Positions 18,334 through 26,797 of a stretch of DNA of 64,000 nucleotides are shown here, piece by piece (position 1 is the first letter of the stretch; each line of letters starts with the position of its first letter). Both the position numbers and the translations under genes were made by a program. This DNA is from Pseudomonadota bacterium (GTDB taxonomy: Bacteria > Pseudomonadota > Gammaproteobacteria > Xanthomonadales > Xanthomonadaceae). A model generated the notes under the pieces. The model made no database searches. It saw only the letters and a program-made list of their open reading frames with translations, and was not told where the DNA came from. The DNA lies in contig JAFEBX010000003.1 in NCBI GenBank assembly GCA_018242425.1, forward strand, positions 434,001 through 498,000. The letters run 5' to 3'.

Positions 18334-18378
18334 AGTATAAGTTCGAAGTCACCCGCGTCGTGATGAATTCATCACGAC
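18334..18378 (-). promoter_or_regulatory. Promoter of the DUF11 gene with a perfect 22-base palindrome
   Basis: On the minus strand TATACT (18339 to 18334) is a good -10. Seventeen bases upstream the -35 position (18362 to 18357) reads CACGAC and falls exactly in the end of a perfect palindrome at 18357-18378, whose half-site is GTCGTGATGAA and centre is GAATTC. A further TCATCAC copy follows at 18380-18386. A palindrome over the -35 region is the classic placement for a repressor operator. No T-run follows, so it is not a terminator. Confidence 0.6.
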
Positions 18379-18391
18379 CGTCATCACTAAA

Positions 18392-19501
18392 TCACTCTGA
18401 GATCCCGGTTTTTTTAAGCTTCATGAATGTGCGCTCACGCAAACGCAGCCCCGGTCGCTCCACCATGTAATGCAGCAATGCCCCGACAGCAAGGATTGCC
18501 AGAGCGTATGGCGCGAATGCGGCAACCCCGTGCAAGCGACCGTCGATCAGGGCATCAATGCCATGCATCACGAGTTTGTGGCTGAGATAGAGGCTGTAGG
18601 AAATCGCGGCGATCCAGCCAGCGCCGGGCGCGCGCCAGCGTCCGATCCAGCTGTCGCGCTCGGCGGCGGCGAACACCAGCAGGCCGAAGCCCAGCGACAA
18701 CACCGGCCAGCCGATGCTGTTGGCGAGCAATCCGCCGCGCTCGGCATGCAGGAAAAACGAAGCGATCACGCCGAGGACACCCAACATGACTGCGGCATTC
18801 GCGTAACCGCGCATGCGCAGCCACCACTGCGGGCGGAACACCCGCGTCGCCGCCAGCGCGACGCCAACCAGCAAGCCGTCGAGGCGGCACCACGTCGGGT
18901 AGTACAGGTCTTCGATGAACCAGTTGCGATCGGGCTGCATGGCATCGTCGTGCAACCAGATGGTGCTGCGCAACGCGATGCCACCGAGCAGCACGAAGAC
19001 AATGATCGAAATGCACAGCAGGGTCGAATTGCGCCGGGACAGCCACGCCGCAAGCAGCGGGAACACCAGGTAGAAATGTTCCTCGACGCAGAGCGACCAT
19101 GCATGCGAGAACGCCGCATGCGTGTTGTAGTCGACGTCGAGGTTATAGATGAAGGCGGCGAACTTCCACCACGGCTCCATCCCGTCGACTTCGCGCCACG
19201 AAGGAAACAGCACGTAGATCGCCAGCACGACCCAGAACGCCGGAAGAATGCGCAAGGCGCGGCGCAGGTAGAAGCCGCGAAAATCGATGCGGCGTCCGTC
19301 CCGCAGTTGCTGCAGGACCTGCGCGCCAATCAGGTAGCCGCTCAGGACGAAAAAGATGTCGACGCCCATCCAGCCGTATTTCGACAGCCAACCCCAGTCG
19401 TCACCGAGACCGCCGACGATGAAGCTGTGGAACAGCATCACCCAGATGATGGCGATCGCGCGCAGCAGGTCGAGGCCGGGTTGGCGTTGCATGGTGCTCA
19501 T
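18392..19501 (-). CDS. OafA/YrhL-type membrane acyltransferase
   Basis: Acyl_transf_3 protein, 369 aa, about ten membrane helices. GLDLLRAIAIIWVMLFHSF contains the conserved R and catalytic H. FFVLSGYLIGAQVL, FYLRRALRILPAFW and HAWSLCVEEHFYLVFPLL (the family's SLxVEExFY motif) are all present. It should O-acylate a surface polysaccharide or other cell-envelope sugar; acceptor unknown. No SGNH domain is attached. It starts 6 bases after the LytTR regulator gene, so it appears to be the output gene of a two-component operon. An internal ATG at 19492 is an alternative start. It is distinct from the acyltransferase at 2067. Confidence 0.88.
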   Translation of the reverse strand: MSTMQRQPGLDLLRAIAIIWVMLFHSFIVGGLGDDWGWLSKYGWMGVDIFFVLSGYLIGAQVLQQLRDGRRIDFRGFYLRRALRILPAFWVVLAIYVLFPSWREVDGMEPWWKFAAFIYNLDVDYNTHAAFSHAWSLCVEEHFYLVFPLLAAWLSRRNSTLLCISIIVFVLLGGIALRSTIWLHDDAMQPDRNWFIEDLYYPTWCRLDGLLVGVALAATRVFRPQWWLRMRGYANAAVMLGVLGVIASFFLHAERGGLLANSIGWPVLSLGFGLLVFAAAERDSWIGRWRAPGAGWIAAISYSLYLSHKLVMHGIDALIDGRLHGVAAFAPYALAILAVGALLHYMVERPGLRLRERTFMKLKKTGISE

Positions 19502-19507
19502 GTGGTT

Positions 19508-20191
19508 TCAGTTCCCGAACAGGCGCAGGCGCGCACGCAGGGCATCGCGGTTGGACAGCGACTGCATCTCGGCTACGCGATCCATGCGGACGATGGCGGA
19601 GCGATGGATGCGCAGGAAGCGCTCCCCGTCCAGTCGCTCCTGCATGCGCTGCAACGATTCGCGGATCAGGTGGCGCTGGCCGGCGACGTACAGGGCGACG
19701 TAATCGCCATCGGCCTGCAGGTATTCGACATCCTCCACCGGCACGAAGATGGTGCGGCGCCCGACGCGGACTTCGAAGCGTTGCGGCTCTTGGATGGACA
19801 GCGACAACGCGCACTCGACCACCGGCGACGATTTCCCCAGGCGCCGGCGCGCACGTGTGATCGCTTCGGCGAAGCGTTCGTCGTCCAGCGGCTTGAGCAG
19901 GTAGTCGATCGCGTCGAGTTCGAACGCCGAGACCGCGAACGACTCATGCGCCGTCAGCAGGATCGCCAGCGGGCGCTCATCCGCCGGAAGGCTGCGCAAC
20001 ACGTCGATGCCATCCATGCCCGGCATCTGCACGTCGAGCACGACCACGTCGGGGCGATGCGTGCGGATTTCTACGGTTGCGGAAATGCCGTCGCTGCATT
20101 CGCCAACCACATCGACATCGTCGAACTTCGACAGCTGCACGAGGACGCCGCTTCGCGCCAACGGCTCGTCGTCGATCACCAGCACGCGCAT
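19508..20191 (-). CDS. LytTR-family response regulator
   Basis: Transcription regulator of 227 aa in the AlgR/LytR group. Receiver domain 1-120 with acidic pair Asp7/Asp8, phospho-acceptor Asp53 (VVVLDVQMPGMDG) and switch residues Thr and Lys (LLTAHES, DYLLKPLDDERF). The C-terminal LytTR DNA-binding domain (about 130-227) has RRTIFVPVEDVEYLQADGDYV and FLRIHRSAIVR. LytTR domains bind pairs of direct repeats. The ATG overlaps the kinase stop by one base (TGATG), so kinase and regulator are coupled. A GTG one codon earlier is possible. Confidence 0.92.
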   Translation of the reverse strand: MRVLVIDDEPLARSGVLVQLSKFDDVDVVGECSDGISATVEIRTHRPDVVVLDVQMPGMDGIDVLRSLPADERPLAILLTAHESFAVSAFELDAIDYLLKPLDDERFAEAITRARRRLGKSSPVVECALSLSIQEPQRFEVRVGRRTIFVPVEDVEYLQADGDYVALYVAGQRHLIRESLQRMQERLDGERFLRIHRSAIVRMDRVAEMQSLSNRDALRARLRLFGN

Positions 20192-21273
20192 CACGAGACC
20201 ACCGGAAGTGGCAATGGGTGCGCCAACGGAATTTCAATCACCACTTCGTAACCGGACGTTGTTTCGGCTGCAGAAAAACGATGCCGCCCCGGATACAACC
20301 GTGCCAATCGTTCACGCACATTGGCGTGGCCCAGCGCGTCGCCTTCCCGTGCGTCCGCCACCTGCACGTCCGCGCCATCATTCCTCACCCGCAGACGCAA
20401 GCGTTCATCGCGCGCCTCGATGTCGATCCCGATACAGCCCGGCGCGCTGCGCCTGGCGATGCCATGGCGGATCGCGTTCTCGACCAGCGGCTGCAGCAGC
20501 AATGCCGGCACGACGGCATCGAGTACGCCGGCGCCGACATTCCATCGCACCTGCAGGCGTTCGCCCAGCCGCGCCTGCTCGATCGACAGATAGGTTTCCG
20601 TCAGCGCAAGTTCTTCGGCCAACGGCACTTCATGTGAACGCCCATCGAGTGTCGCGCGCAGGAAGGTGCCGAGCTGGGCGATCATCGCCCGGGCATCGTC
20701 ATCGCGTTTTTCGGCCACCAGCGCCGACACGCCATTGAGTGCATTGAACAGGAAGTGCGGATGCAGCTGGTAGCGCAATGCCCGCAGCTCCGCTTCGCGC
20801 GCCGCGAGCTCGGCTTCGCCCAGGCGCCGCTGCTCTTCCTTCAACGCACCGTAGTGCCCGATCACCGCGTGGGCGGCGCAAAACGCGATCAGCGCCAGCC
20901 AGCAATCGCCCAGCCCGCTCAGGAACTGCCACCACTGGAATGGCATCGGGATCTTCCAGCCCATGGCCAACGCCAGCACCACGCCCAGCGCCGCGTTCGC
21001 CAGCGACATCAGGTACGTGCCCGCGAGCAACGCCGTGATCGAAAACCACAGCGAGGCGCGGCGGCGCCACAACCAGCGTTGCATCACCACGAGTGCCGGC
21101 ACCCAGGCGGCGTTCGCCAGCAGGTACAGCGTGCGATAGGCCAGCGCATGGCCATGGCCGATCGTCGGCAGCGCCATCACCAGCAGGCACAATCCGACCG
21201 GCAGCGCCGCCAGCCATGCCACCCGCCATGACGGCGGCGGCACCGGGACAGCCATGGGTTTCGCTGGAGTCAT
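20191..21273 (-). CDS. LytS/YehU-type sensor histidine kinase
   Basis: Membrane sensor kinase of 360 aa. N-terminal half (about 17-140) has four or more hydrophobic helices with short loops and no obvious periplasmic ligand domain, so it probably senses a membrane signal. The His_kinase motif YQLHPHFLFNALN holds the phospho-acceptor His173. A coiled coil (about 144-168) precedes it, and an HATPase domain carries the N box LVENAIRHGI and the LRVRNDG box. Pairs with the LytTR regulator directly downstream. The ATG lies 4 bases after the preceding stop. Confidence 0.9.
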   Translation of the reverse strand: MTPAKPMAVPVPPPSWRVAWLAALPVGLCLLVMALPTIGHGHALAYRTLYLLANAAWVPALVVMQRWLWRRRASLWFSITALLAGTYLMSLANAALGVVLALAMGWKIPMPFQWWQFLSGLGDCWLALIAFCAAHAVIGHYGALKEEQRRLGEAELAAREAELRALRYQLHPHFLFNALNGVSALVAEKRDDDARAMIAQLGTFLRATLDGRSHEVPLAEELALTETYLSIEQARLGERLQVRWNVGAGVLDAVVPALLLQPLVENAIRHGIARRSAPGCIGIDIEARDERLRLRVRNDGADVQVADAREGDALGHANVRERLARLYPGRHRFSAAETTSGYEVVIEIPLAHPLPLPVVS

Positions 21274-21277
21274 CAAG

Positions 21278-21805
21278 TCACTTTCGCACGGGGTCGCGCA
21301 CCGAATAGATGACGGAGATGATCTTCCATCCGTCGTCGCTGCGCACCAGCTGCCACATCTCGCGACCCCAGTTGGTCTCCCCGCCGTCCTCGAGATACGA
21401 ATAATCGAAGTTCACCGAAGCCACTTCGCCATCGGTATCGATCTTCACGTCGCGGAACTTCTCCTCGCCCGCTTTGGCGCCGGGCCTGGTTTCGCCGTCG
21501 ATGAAGGAGAGGTAGTTCGAGCCGGCGACGTGGCGGGCCTTGCGCGCATCGGGCTTGGTCTTGCGGATGCGCGCCATGGCCGCGTCATCGACCACCCATT
21601 GCCAGGTCACATCTTCCGGCTTGTCTGAAAAGAACAGACGCATGAACGACGGCTTGTCCTTGTGGATGATCGCCATGCGGAACTGCTCGACGACCGCGTG
21701 GATCGCGGCGACGTCCGCGGGATCGTTCTGTTTCGCCGATGCCGGCTGCCAACTCGATGCGAGGACGACCAGCGCCGTCAGGGCGGTTTTCTTCAGCGGT
21801 GTCAT
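21278..21805 (-). CDS. Secreted NTF2-like (SnoaL/DUF4440-type) protein
   Basis: 175 aa with a signal peptide (KKTALTALVVLASSWQPASA, cleavage near residue 25) and a single NTF2-like domain of the kind often annotated nuclear transport factor 2 family. DVAAIHAVVEQFRMAIIHKDKPSF forms the first helix and WQLVRSDDGWKIISVIYS the final strands. Such domains form ligand pockets; no catalytic residues can be named. GGAG 8 bases before the ATG supports this start over an upstream extension. It heads an apparent operon with the LytS kinase, LytTR regulator and acyltransferase, so it might act in the periplasm as part of signal sensing. Confidence 0.78.
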   Translation of the reverse strand: MTPLKKTALTALVVLASSWQPASAKQNDPADVAAIHAVVEQFRMAIIHKDKPSFMRLFFSDKPEDVTWQWVVDDAAMARIRKTKPDARKARHVAGSNYLSFIDGETRPGAKAGEEKFRDVKIDTDGEVASVNFDYSYLEDGGETNWGREMWQLVRSDDGWKIISVIYSVRDPVRK

Positions 21806-21924
21806 GCGGCTTCTCCGTGGGGAGTGCGCATTGATCCATGCCCGGCGCGGCAGCGCCATGCCTTTGCAGCCAATTTGCGCCGAACCGTGTCATCGCTGCG
21901 CCGAGTCGGCGCAGCGCACCGCGA

Positions 21925-23811
21925 TTATTCCAGCGGCGCGTCGTCGAGATAGGTATAGGCGGTGAGCCCGGCTTCCAGCGCGTGCTGCAGGCGTTCTGAT
22001 TCCCCGGCGGACAGGTCCGCGGCCTCGACGCGGGCACGATAGATGCGACGCAGGTCGTCGAGCTTGTAGCCGACGTAGTCGAGCATCACGTCGGTGGTGT
22101 CGCCGCGACGCTGCTGGCTGATCACGCAATCGTCGCCGTTGACACGCACTTCCACCGCATCGGTATCGCCGAACAGGTTGTGGATGTCGCCGAGGATTTC
22201 CTGATAGGCGCCGATCAGGAAGAAGCCGATCCGGTACGACTGCCCGGGCACCAGCTCGTGCAGCGGCAGCGAGGTATCGAGATCCTCGTTCTCGACATAG
22301 GTGTCGATCTTGCCATCGGAATCGCAGGTGAGATCGCAGATCACGCCACGGCGCATGGGCGCTTCGTTGAGCCGCTCGATCGGCACGATCGGGAACACCT
22401 GGTCGATCGCCCACACGTCGGGCATCGATTCGAACACGCTGAAATTGACGAAGTACTTGTCGACCAGGCGTTCGTTGAGTTCGTCGAGGAGGTCGCGATG
22501 GCTCTTCTCGTCGTAAGTCAGGCGCGACTTCACTTCATGCGCGATTGCATAGAACAGGTCGTCGATGCGCGCGCGCTGGACCAGGTCGATCTGGCCGAGC
22601 GCATACAGGCTCAACCCATCCGCGTGCGATTGCGCGGCCTCGTGGAAGACTTCCACCGCCGGACGCGTCGCCAGTTCGCCGTGGAGATCGCGCAGGTCGC
22701 TCACCGGCTGCGATTCGTCGTCGTTGCGCGGCGGCACGCGGCCTTCCGGCGCCTGTTCCACTTCCGAGACATTCGCCACCAGCACCGCGTGGTGCGCGGT
22801 CATCGCGCGCCCGCATTCGGTGATGATGCGCGGCTGCGGCAAGTCGTTCTGCTCGCAGGCCTGCGCCAGCGGCTGGACGATGCTCGACGCGTAGTGGTGC
22901 AGGCCGTAGTTCACCGAGTTGTAGCTGCGTGAACGCGTGCCTTCGTAGTCGATGCCGAGACCGCCGCCGACGTCGACGTAATCGATCTTGGCGCCGAGCT
23001 TCGACAGTTCGATGAAGTAACGCGTGGCCTCGCGCATGCCGTTGGCGATGTCGCGGACGTTGGAAATCTGCGAACCCATGTGGAAATGCAGCAGCTTCAG
23101 GCAATCACCGATGCCGGCATCGCGCAGGTGCTTCCACAGGTCGAGCACCTGGCGCGGGTTGAGGCCGAACTTGGCCTTGTCACCACCGGAGTTCTGCCAC
23201 TTGCCCGCGCCCAGCGAGGCGAGGCGCATGCGCACGCCGAGGCCCGGCGTCACGCCCAACGCCTGCGATTCCTCCAGCACCAGCTTCAGCTCGGACGGCT
23301 TCTCGATGACGATGAAGGTCTGCAGGCCGAGCTTGCGGCCGATCAGCGCGAGGCGGATGTATTCGCGATCCTTGTAGCCGTTGCAGACGATCACCCCGCC
23401 CGGACGCGACAGCGCCAGCACCGCCATCAGCTCGGGCTTGCTGCCGGCCTCGAGTCCGAAACCCTCGCCCGCATGCGAGGCCAGCGTGCCGGCGACACCG
23501 GCGTGCTGGTTCACCTTGATCGGATAGACCGCGGTATAGCCGCCGCTGTAATCCCAATCCTTCTGCGCCTGCGCGAAGGCCGCCTGCAGCTTGCCCAGGC
23601 GATCGCCGAGGACATCCGGGAAACGCACCAGCAGCGGCAGGTGCGCGCCATTCTGGAGCGCACGATCGACCACGTCGGACAGCGCCACTTCCGGACCGCC
23701 GGCGCCCTTGGGCCGCACCACGACCCGGCCCTGCCCGTCGACGTCGAAATAGCCGTCCGACCAGTGCGGGATCGAGTAGGTCTTGCGGGCGAGGTCGAGG
23801 GACCAGGTCAT
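21925..23811 (-). CDS. speA: Biosynthetic arginine decarboxylase
   Basis: PLP enzyme converting arginine to agmatine, first step of the agmatine route to putrescine. 628 aa, the usual SpeA length. N-terminal TYSIPHWSDGYFDVDGQG is diagnostic. The PLP lysine is in AVYPIKVNQH, followed by FHMGSQISN (His), the glycine loop YVDVGGGLGIDYEG, and ECGRAMTAHHAVLV. The C-terminal helical region ends AYTYLDDAPLE. ATG at 23811 gives the family N-terminus; upstream in-frame sequence overlaps a repeat element and the promoter. TACACT on the minus strand about 30 bases upstream is a -10 candidate. It is divergent from the MBL-speE operon, grouping polyamine genes. Confidence 0.96.
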   Translation of the reverse strand: MTWSLDLARKTYSIPHWSDGYFDVDGQGRVVVRPKGAGGPEVALSDVVDRALQNGAHLPLLVRFPDVLGDRLGKLQAAFAQAQKDWDYSGGYTAVYPIKVNQHAGVAGTLASHAGEGFGLEAGSKPELMAVLALSRPGGVIVCNGYKDREYIRLALIGRKLGLQTFIVIEKPSELKLVLEESQALGVTPGLGVRMRLASLGAGKWQNSGGDKAKFGLNPRQVLDLWKHLRDAGIGDCLKLLHFHMGSQISNVRDIANGMREATRYFIELSKLGAKIDYVDVGGGLGIDYEGTRSRSYNSVNYGLHHYASSIVQPLAQACEQNDLPQPRIITECGRAMTAHHAVLVANVSEVEQAPEGRVPPRNDDESQPVSDLRDLHGELATRPAVEVFHEAAQSHADGLSLYALGQIDLVQRARIDDLFYAIAHEVKSRLTYDEKSHRDLLDELNERLVDKYFVNFSVFESMPDVWAIDQVFPIVPIERLNEAPMRRGVICDLTCDSDGKIDTYVENEDLDTSLPLHELVPGQSYRIGFFLIGAYQEILGDIHNLFGDTDAVEVRVNGDDCVISQQRRGDTTDVMLDYVGYKLDDLRRIYRARVEAADLSAGESERLQHALEAGLTAYTYLDDAPLE

Positions 23812-23850
23812 TTCAGCGGGCCGGACGGGGAAAACGGGCGGATAGTGTAA

Positions 23851-23992
23851 GAGTCTGCCCACAATCCTGCTGCGCTCGGCCTGCGGTCCGCGTGCGGTGC
23901 TCGCAATGCTCACCTATCCGCACATACGCTGCGCTTGCTCCGCTCCGCCACGAACCGGAGGCCTTCGCTCGCGACGGATTGTGAACAGACTC
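23851..23992. repeat. Long imperfect inverted-repeat element between speA and the MBL gene
   Basis: GAGTCTGCCCACAATCC (23851-23867) matches the reverse complement of 23976-23992 with two mismatches. Complementarity continues inward in patches (for example CGGCCTGCGG against CCGGAGGCC), with the centre near 23920. The whole of about 142 bases could fold as a cruciform or long RNA hairpin. It fills most of the space between the divergent genes and has no coding potential of its own. The form suggests a small non-autonomous mobile repeat or a REP-like element; identity is unknown. Confidence 0.55.
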
Positions 23993-24072
23993 CAAGGGCG
24001 CGCCGTCAATTCCCGGGCAAAACGCCGCCACAACGGGATTCCGGCCACCATTGCATGGACGCCGGCATGGCC

Positions 24073-24078
24073 CATATT
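24073..24078 (+). promoter_or_regulatory. -10-like element before the MBL gene
   Basis: CATATT ends 6 bases before the ATG at 24085, the same spacing seen for other SD-less starts here (pyrE, tatD, hrpB). It helps to choose among the three in-frame ATGs. Confidence 0.3.
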
Positions 24079-24084
24079 GAATCC

Positions 24085-25146
24085 ATGGACCAGCCAACCC
24101 GTGGATTCCCCCCGTCTCCCGCCAACCCCGGCGATGCCCGGCTGGCCTCGCCGCAGTGGTCGCACGGCCGCTTCCGCAACAAGGTGCCGGCGCCGCCGAC
24201 GATCAACCGCGAGAACCGCACCACCCTGTGGGACTTCTTCTTCAACAAACCGAAGGACACCGTTCCGCACGGCACGATCCCGGTTCAGGCGATCACCCGC
24301 GCCGATCTGGACGCAGCGCCCGACCACAGCCTGTGGCGGCTCGGCCATTCGACCGTGCTGATGAAGCTGGGTGGCGCGTTCTATCTGACCGATCCGGTGT
24401 TCAGCAAGCGCGCCTCGCCGGTGCAATGGTTCGGACCGCGCCGTTTCCACGCACCGCCGATCTCGATCAGGGACCTGCCGCCGATCCGCGCGGTGATCCT
24501 CTCGCACGATCATTACGATCATCTGGACAAGGCCGCGATTCGCAAACTCGCGCCCAAGGTGCAGGATTTCATCACCACCCTCGGCGTCGGCCAGCGCCTG
24601 GTCGGCTGGGGCGTCCCGGCTGTGAAAGTGCATGAATTCGACTGGTGGCAGGAAACATCGGTGGACGACGTGCGCCTCGCCTGCACGCCGGCACAGCACT
24701 TCTCCGGGCGCAGCCTGCGTGATGGCAATTCGACGTTGTGGTGTTCATGGGTGATCGCCCACGGCGACACCAGGATCTTCTTCAGCGGCGATGGCGGCTA
24801 TTTCGACGGCTTCCGTGAAATCGGCCTGCGCCATGGCCCATTCGACTTGAGCTTGATGGAAGACGGCGCCTACAACGCGGCGTGGCCCTATGTGCACATG
24901 GCGCCGGAGCAGAGCGTGCAGGCGCATGTCGACCTCGATGCGAAGGTGATGCTGCCGATCCACAACGGCACTTTCGACCTGTCGATGCATGCGTGGTTCG
25001 ATCCGTTCGAGCGCGTCACCGCGCTGGCGCGGGAACGTGGCCTGCGCCTGGCCACGCCACGGATCGGCCAGCGCATCGATATCGGCGATCCGCCGCCCGC
25101 CGAGGCGTGGTGGCGCGGAGTCGATCCGGTAAAATCACCGGCCTGA
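24085..25146 (+). CDS. MBL-fold hydrolase, NAPE-PLD/RomA-like
   Basis: Metallo-beta-lactamase-fold hydrolase of 353 aa. The zinc motif is ILSHDHYDHLD (HxHxDH). Further ligand candidates are the His in TPAQHFSGRS, the Asp in FFSGDGGYF and the His in LPIHNGTF. Flanking WFGPRRFHAPPIS and the order of motifs resemble the NAPE-PLD/RomA branch, which cleaves phosphodiesters of lipids in eukaryotes; the bacterial substrate is unknown. No signal peptide is seen, so it is probably cytoplasmic. In-frame ATGs at 24055 and 24067 are alternative starts. It precedes speE by 26 bases and likely shares its transcript. Confidence 0.83.
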   Translation: MDQPTRGFPPSPANPGDARLASPQWSHGRFRNKVPAPPTINRENRTTLWDFFFNKPKDTVPHGTIPVQAITRADLDAAPDHSLWRLGHSTVLMKLGGAFYLTDPVFSKRASPVQWFGPRRFHAPPISIRDLPPIRAVILSHDHYDHLDKAAIRKLAPKVQDFITTLGVGQRLVGWGVPAVKVHEFDWWQETSVDDVRLACTPAQHFSGRSLRDGNSTLWCSWVIAHGDTRIFFSGDGGYFDGFREIGLRHGPFDLSLMEDGAYNAAWPYVHMAPEQSVQAHVDLDAKVMLPIHNGTFDLSMHAWFDPFERVTALARERGLRLATPRIGQRIDIGDPPPAEAWWRGVDPVKSPA

Positions 25147-25172
25147 CACTGGATTTGGCGGAGTACGCAGCG

Positions 25173-26021
25173 ATGACCGAGAGCAACTGGCATTACGAAC
25201 CCTTCGAACCCACCGGTTCGGCCATCGGCTTCCGCATCACCCGCAAGCTCGACGAAGTGCAGTCGCCGTTCCAGAAGATCGAGATCTTCGAGTCGACCGA
25301 TTGGGGCAACCTGATGCTGATCGACGGCGCGATGATGCTCACCACCGACGACAATTTCTTCTACCACGAGATGATCGCGCATCCGGTGCTGTTCACCCAT
25401 CGCGATCCGAAGCGCGTGGTGATCATCGGCGGCGGCGATTGCGGCACGCTGCGCGAAGTCCTCAAGCACAAGGGTGTCGAGAAGGCGACCCAGTGCGACA
25501 TCGACGAGCAGGTCACGCGCATGGCCGAGAAGTATTTCCCGGAGCTGTGCGAATCCAACAATGATCCGCGCGCCGAGCTGCTGTTCGACGACGGCCTCGC
25601 CTACGTCAAGAACCTGCCGGCCAACAGTGTCGACGTCATCATCGTCGATTCCACCGATCCGATCGGCCCGGCCGAAGGCCTGTTCAACGCCGCCTTCTTC
25701 GCCGACTGCAATCGCGCGCTGAAGGACGACGGCCTGCTGGTGCAGCAGTCGGAATCGCCGCTCAAGCTGCTCGGCCTGATCAACCAGATGCGCGATGAAA
25801 TGCGCAAGTCCGGCTTCACCACCTTCCAGACGCTGCCGTTCCCGCAGCCGTGCTATCCCACCGGCTGGTGGAGCGTGACGATGGCGCGCAAGGCGGGCGG
25901 CTTCGATTTCCGCGAAACCGATTCGGCAGCGAAGTCGTTTGAAACGAAGTACTACACTGCCGACATCCATCGCGGCGCGGCATCGCTGCCGCCGTTCGTG
26001 AAGGCCGCGCTGAAGGACTGA
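25173..26021 (+). CDS. speE: Spermidine synthase
   Basis: Aminopropyltransferase making spermidine from putrescine and decarboxylated S-adenosylmethionine, 282 aa. The N-terminal beta domain is present (SPFQKIEIFEST, LMLIDGAMMLTTDDNFFYHEM). The Rossmann core has VVIIGGGDCGTLREVLKH, the acidic CDID ligand site, LLFDDGLAYV, and IIVDSTDPIGPAEGLF with the catalytic Asp. CYPTGWWSVTMA occupies the C-terminal active-site region. GGAG lies about 10 bases before the ATG. Its neighbours speA and the MBL gene place it in polyamine metabolism; speD is not in the window. Confidence 0.96.
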   Translation: MTESNWHYEPFEPTGSAIGFRITRKLDEVQSPFQKIEIFESTDWGNLMLIDGAMMLTTDDNFFYHEMIAHPVLFTHRDPKRVVIIGGGDCGTLREVLKHKGVEKATQCDIDEQVTRMAEKYFPELCESNNDPRAELLFDDGLAYVKNLPANSVDVIIVDSTDPIGPAEGLFNAAFFADCNRALKDDGLLVQQSESPLKLLGLINQMRDEMRKSGFTTFQTLPFPQPCYPTGWWSVTMARKAGGFDFRETDSAAKSFETKYYTADIHRGAASLPPFVKAALKD

Positions 26022-26052
26022 CCACGCACTGGCCAAGGCCAGGGAGGAATCC

Positions 26053-26304
26053 GTGACACACGACCAACTCGTCCGTTTCCTACTGTGGTCGATGGCGATC
26101 AACTACGCCATCCTGGTCGCCTGGTTCCTGGCATTCCGGCTTGCCCACGACTGGATGCGCAAGCTGCACGGACGCTGGTTCCAATTTTCTGCCGACACCT
26201 TCGACGCGATCCACTACGGCGGCATGGCCGTCTACAAGATCGGGGTCCTGCTGTTCAACGTCGCGCCGCTGCTCGCCCTTTGCCTGATGGATTCCGGCAG
26301 CTAG
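26053..26304 (+). CDS. Small membrane protein, DUF6868-like
   Basis: 83 aa from a GTG start with a strong AGGGAGGA ribosome site. Two hydrophobic helices (about 8-28 and 58-78) flank a loop with LHGRWFQFSADTFDAIHYGGMAVYK. This wording is very like the DUF6868 family of short bacterial inner-membrane proteins of unknown function. It follows speE by 31 bases and may be co-transcribed. No function can be deduced. Confidence 0.75.
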   Translation: MTHDQLVRFLLWSMAINYAILVAWFLAFRLAHDWMRKLHGRWFQFSADTFDAIHYGGMAVYKIGVLLFNVAPLLALCLMDSGS

Positions 26305-26323
26305 GGGAACGCAAAGCGACGTG

Positions 26324-26662
26324 CTACAGGGCGTCGGCGTCCAGCTCGCCGGTGCGGATGCGCACCACGCGATCGAGATCCCACACGAAGATCTTGCCGT
26401 CGCCGATCTTGCCGGTGCCGGCGGCCTTCATGATCGCCTCGATCGCGGCCTCGGCCTGGTCGCTTGGAACGGCGATTTCGAGTTTCAGCTTGGGCAGGAA
26501 ATCGACCACGTATTCGGCGCCGCGGTACAGCTCGGTATGGCCCTTCTGGCGCCCGAAGCCCTTGACCTCGGTCACGGTGATCCCGGCCACGCCGATATCG
26601 GCCAGCGCCTCGCGCACGTCATCGAGTTTGAACGGCTTGATGATCGCCATCACCATTTTCAT
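26324..26662 (-). CDS. glnB: Nitrogen regulatory protein P-II
   Basis: Trimeric signal protein integrating nitrogen and carbon status through 2-oxoglutarate, ATP/ADP and uridylylation. 112 aa, exact family length. The T-loop [17 protein letters not shown] includes the uridylylation site Tyr51. The B-loop is [16 protein letters not shown] and the C-loop [13 protein letters not shown] 6 bases before the ATG. It is divergent from ubiK; no amtB follows, which leans towards GlnB rather than GlnK, but the paralogue cannot be fixed from sequence. Confidence 0.93.
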   Translation of the reverse strand: MKMVMAIIKPFKLDDVREALADIGVAGITVTEVKGFGRQKGHTELYRGAEYVVDFLPKLKLEIAVPSDQAEAAIEAIMKAAGTGKIGDGKIFVWDLDRVVRIRTGELDADAL

Positions 26663-26797
26663 GCGGGGCCTCCGGGTATCCTTGTCGCAAGCTTAGCGCG
26701 TGGACCCGGAATTTTCCGAGGTGCGGGCGCGGCGGTCGCCGATGGGCGCGGGCCTGGTCCCGCGCGACGCTGGCGGCACGACACCACGGAGCACGCC

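Noticed and set aside
18357..18378. Palindrome read as a terminator of the acyltransferase operon
   Set aside because: No T-run follows on the minus strand and it coincides with the -35 position of a good promoter.
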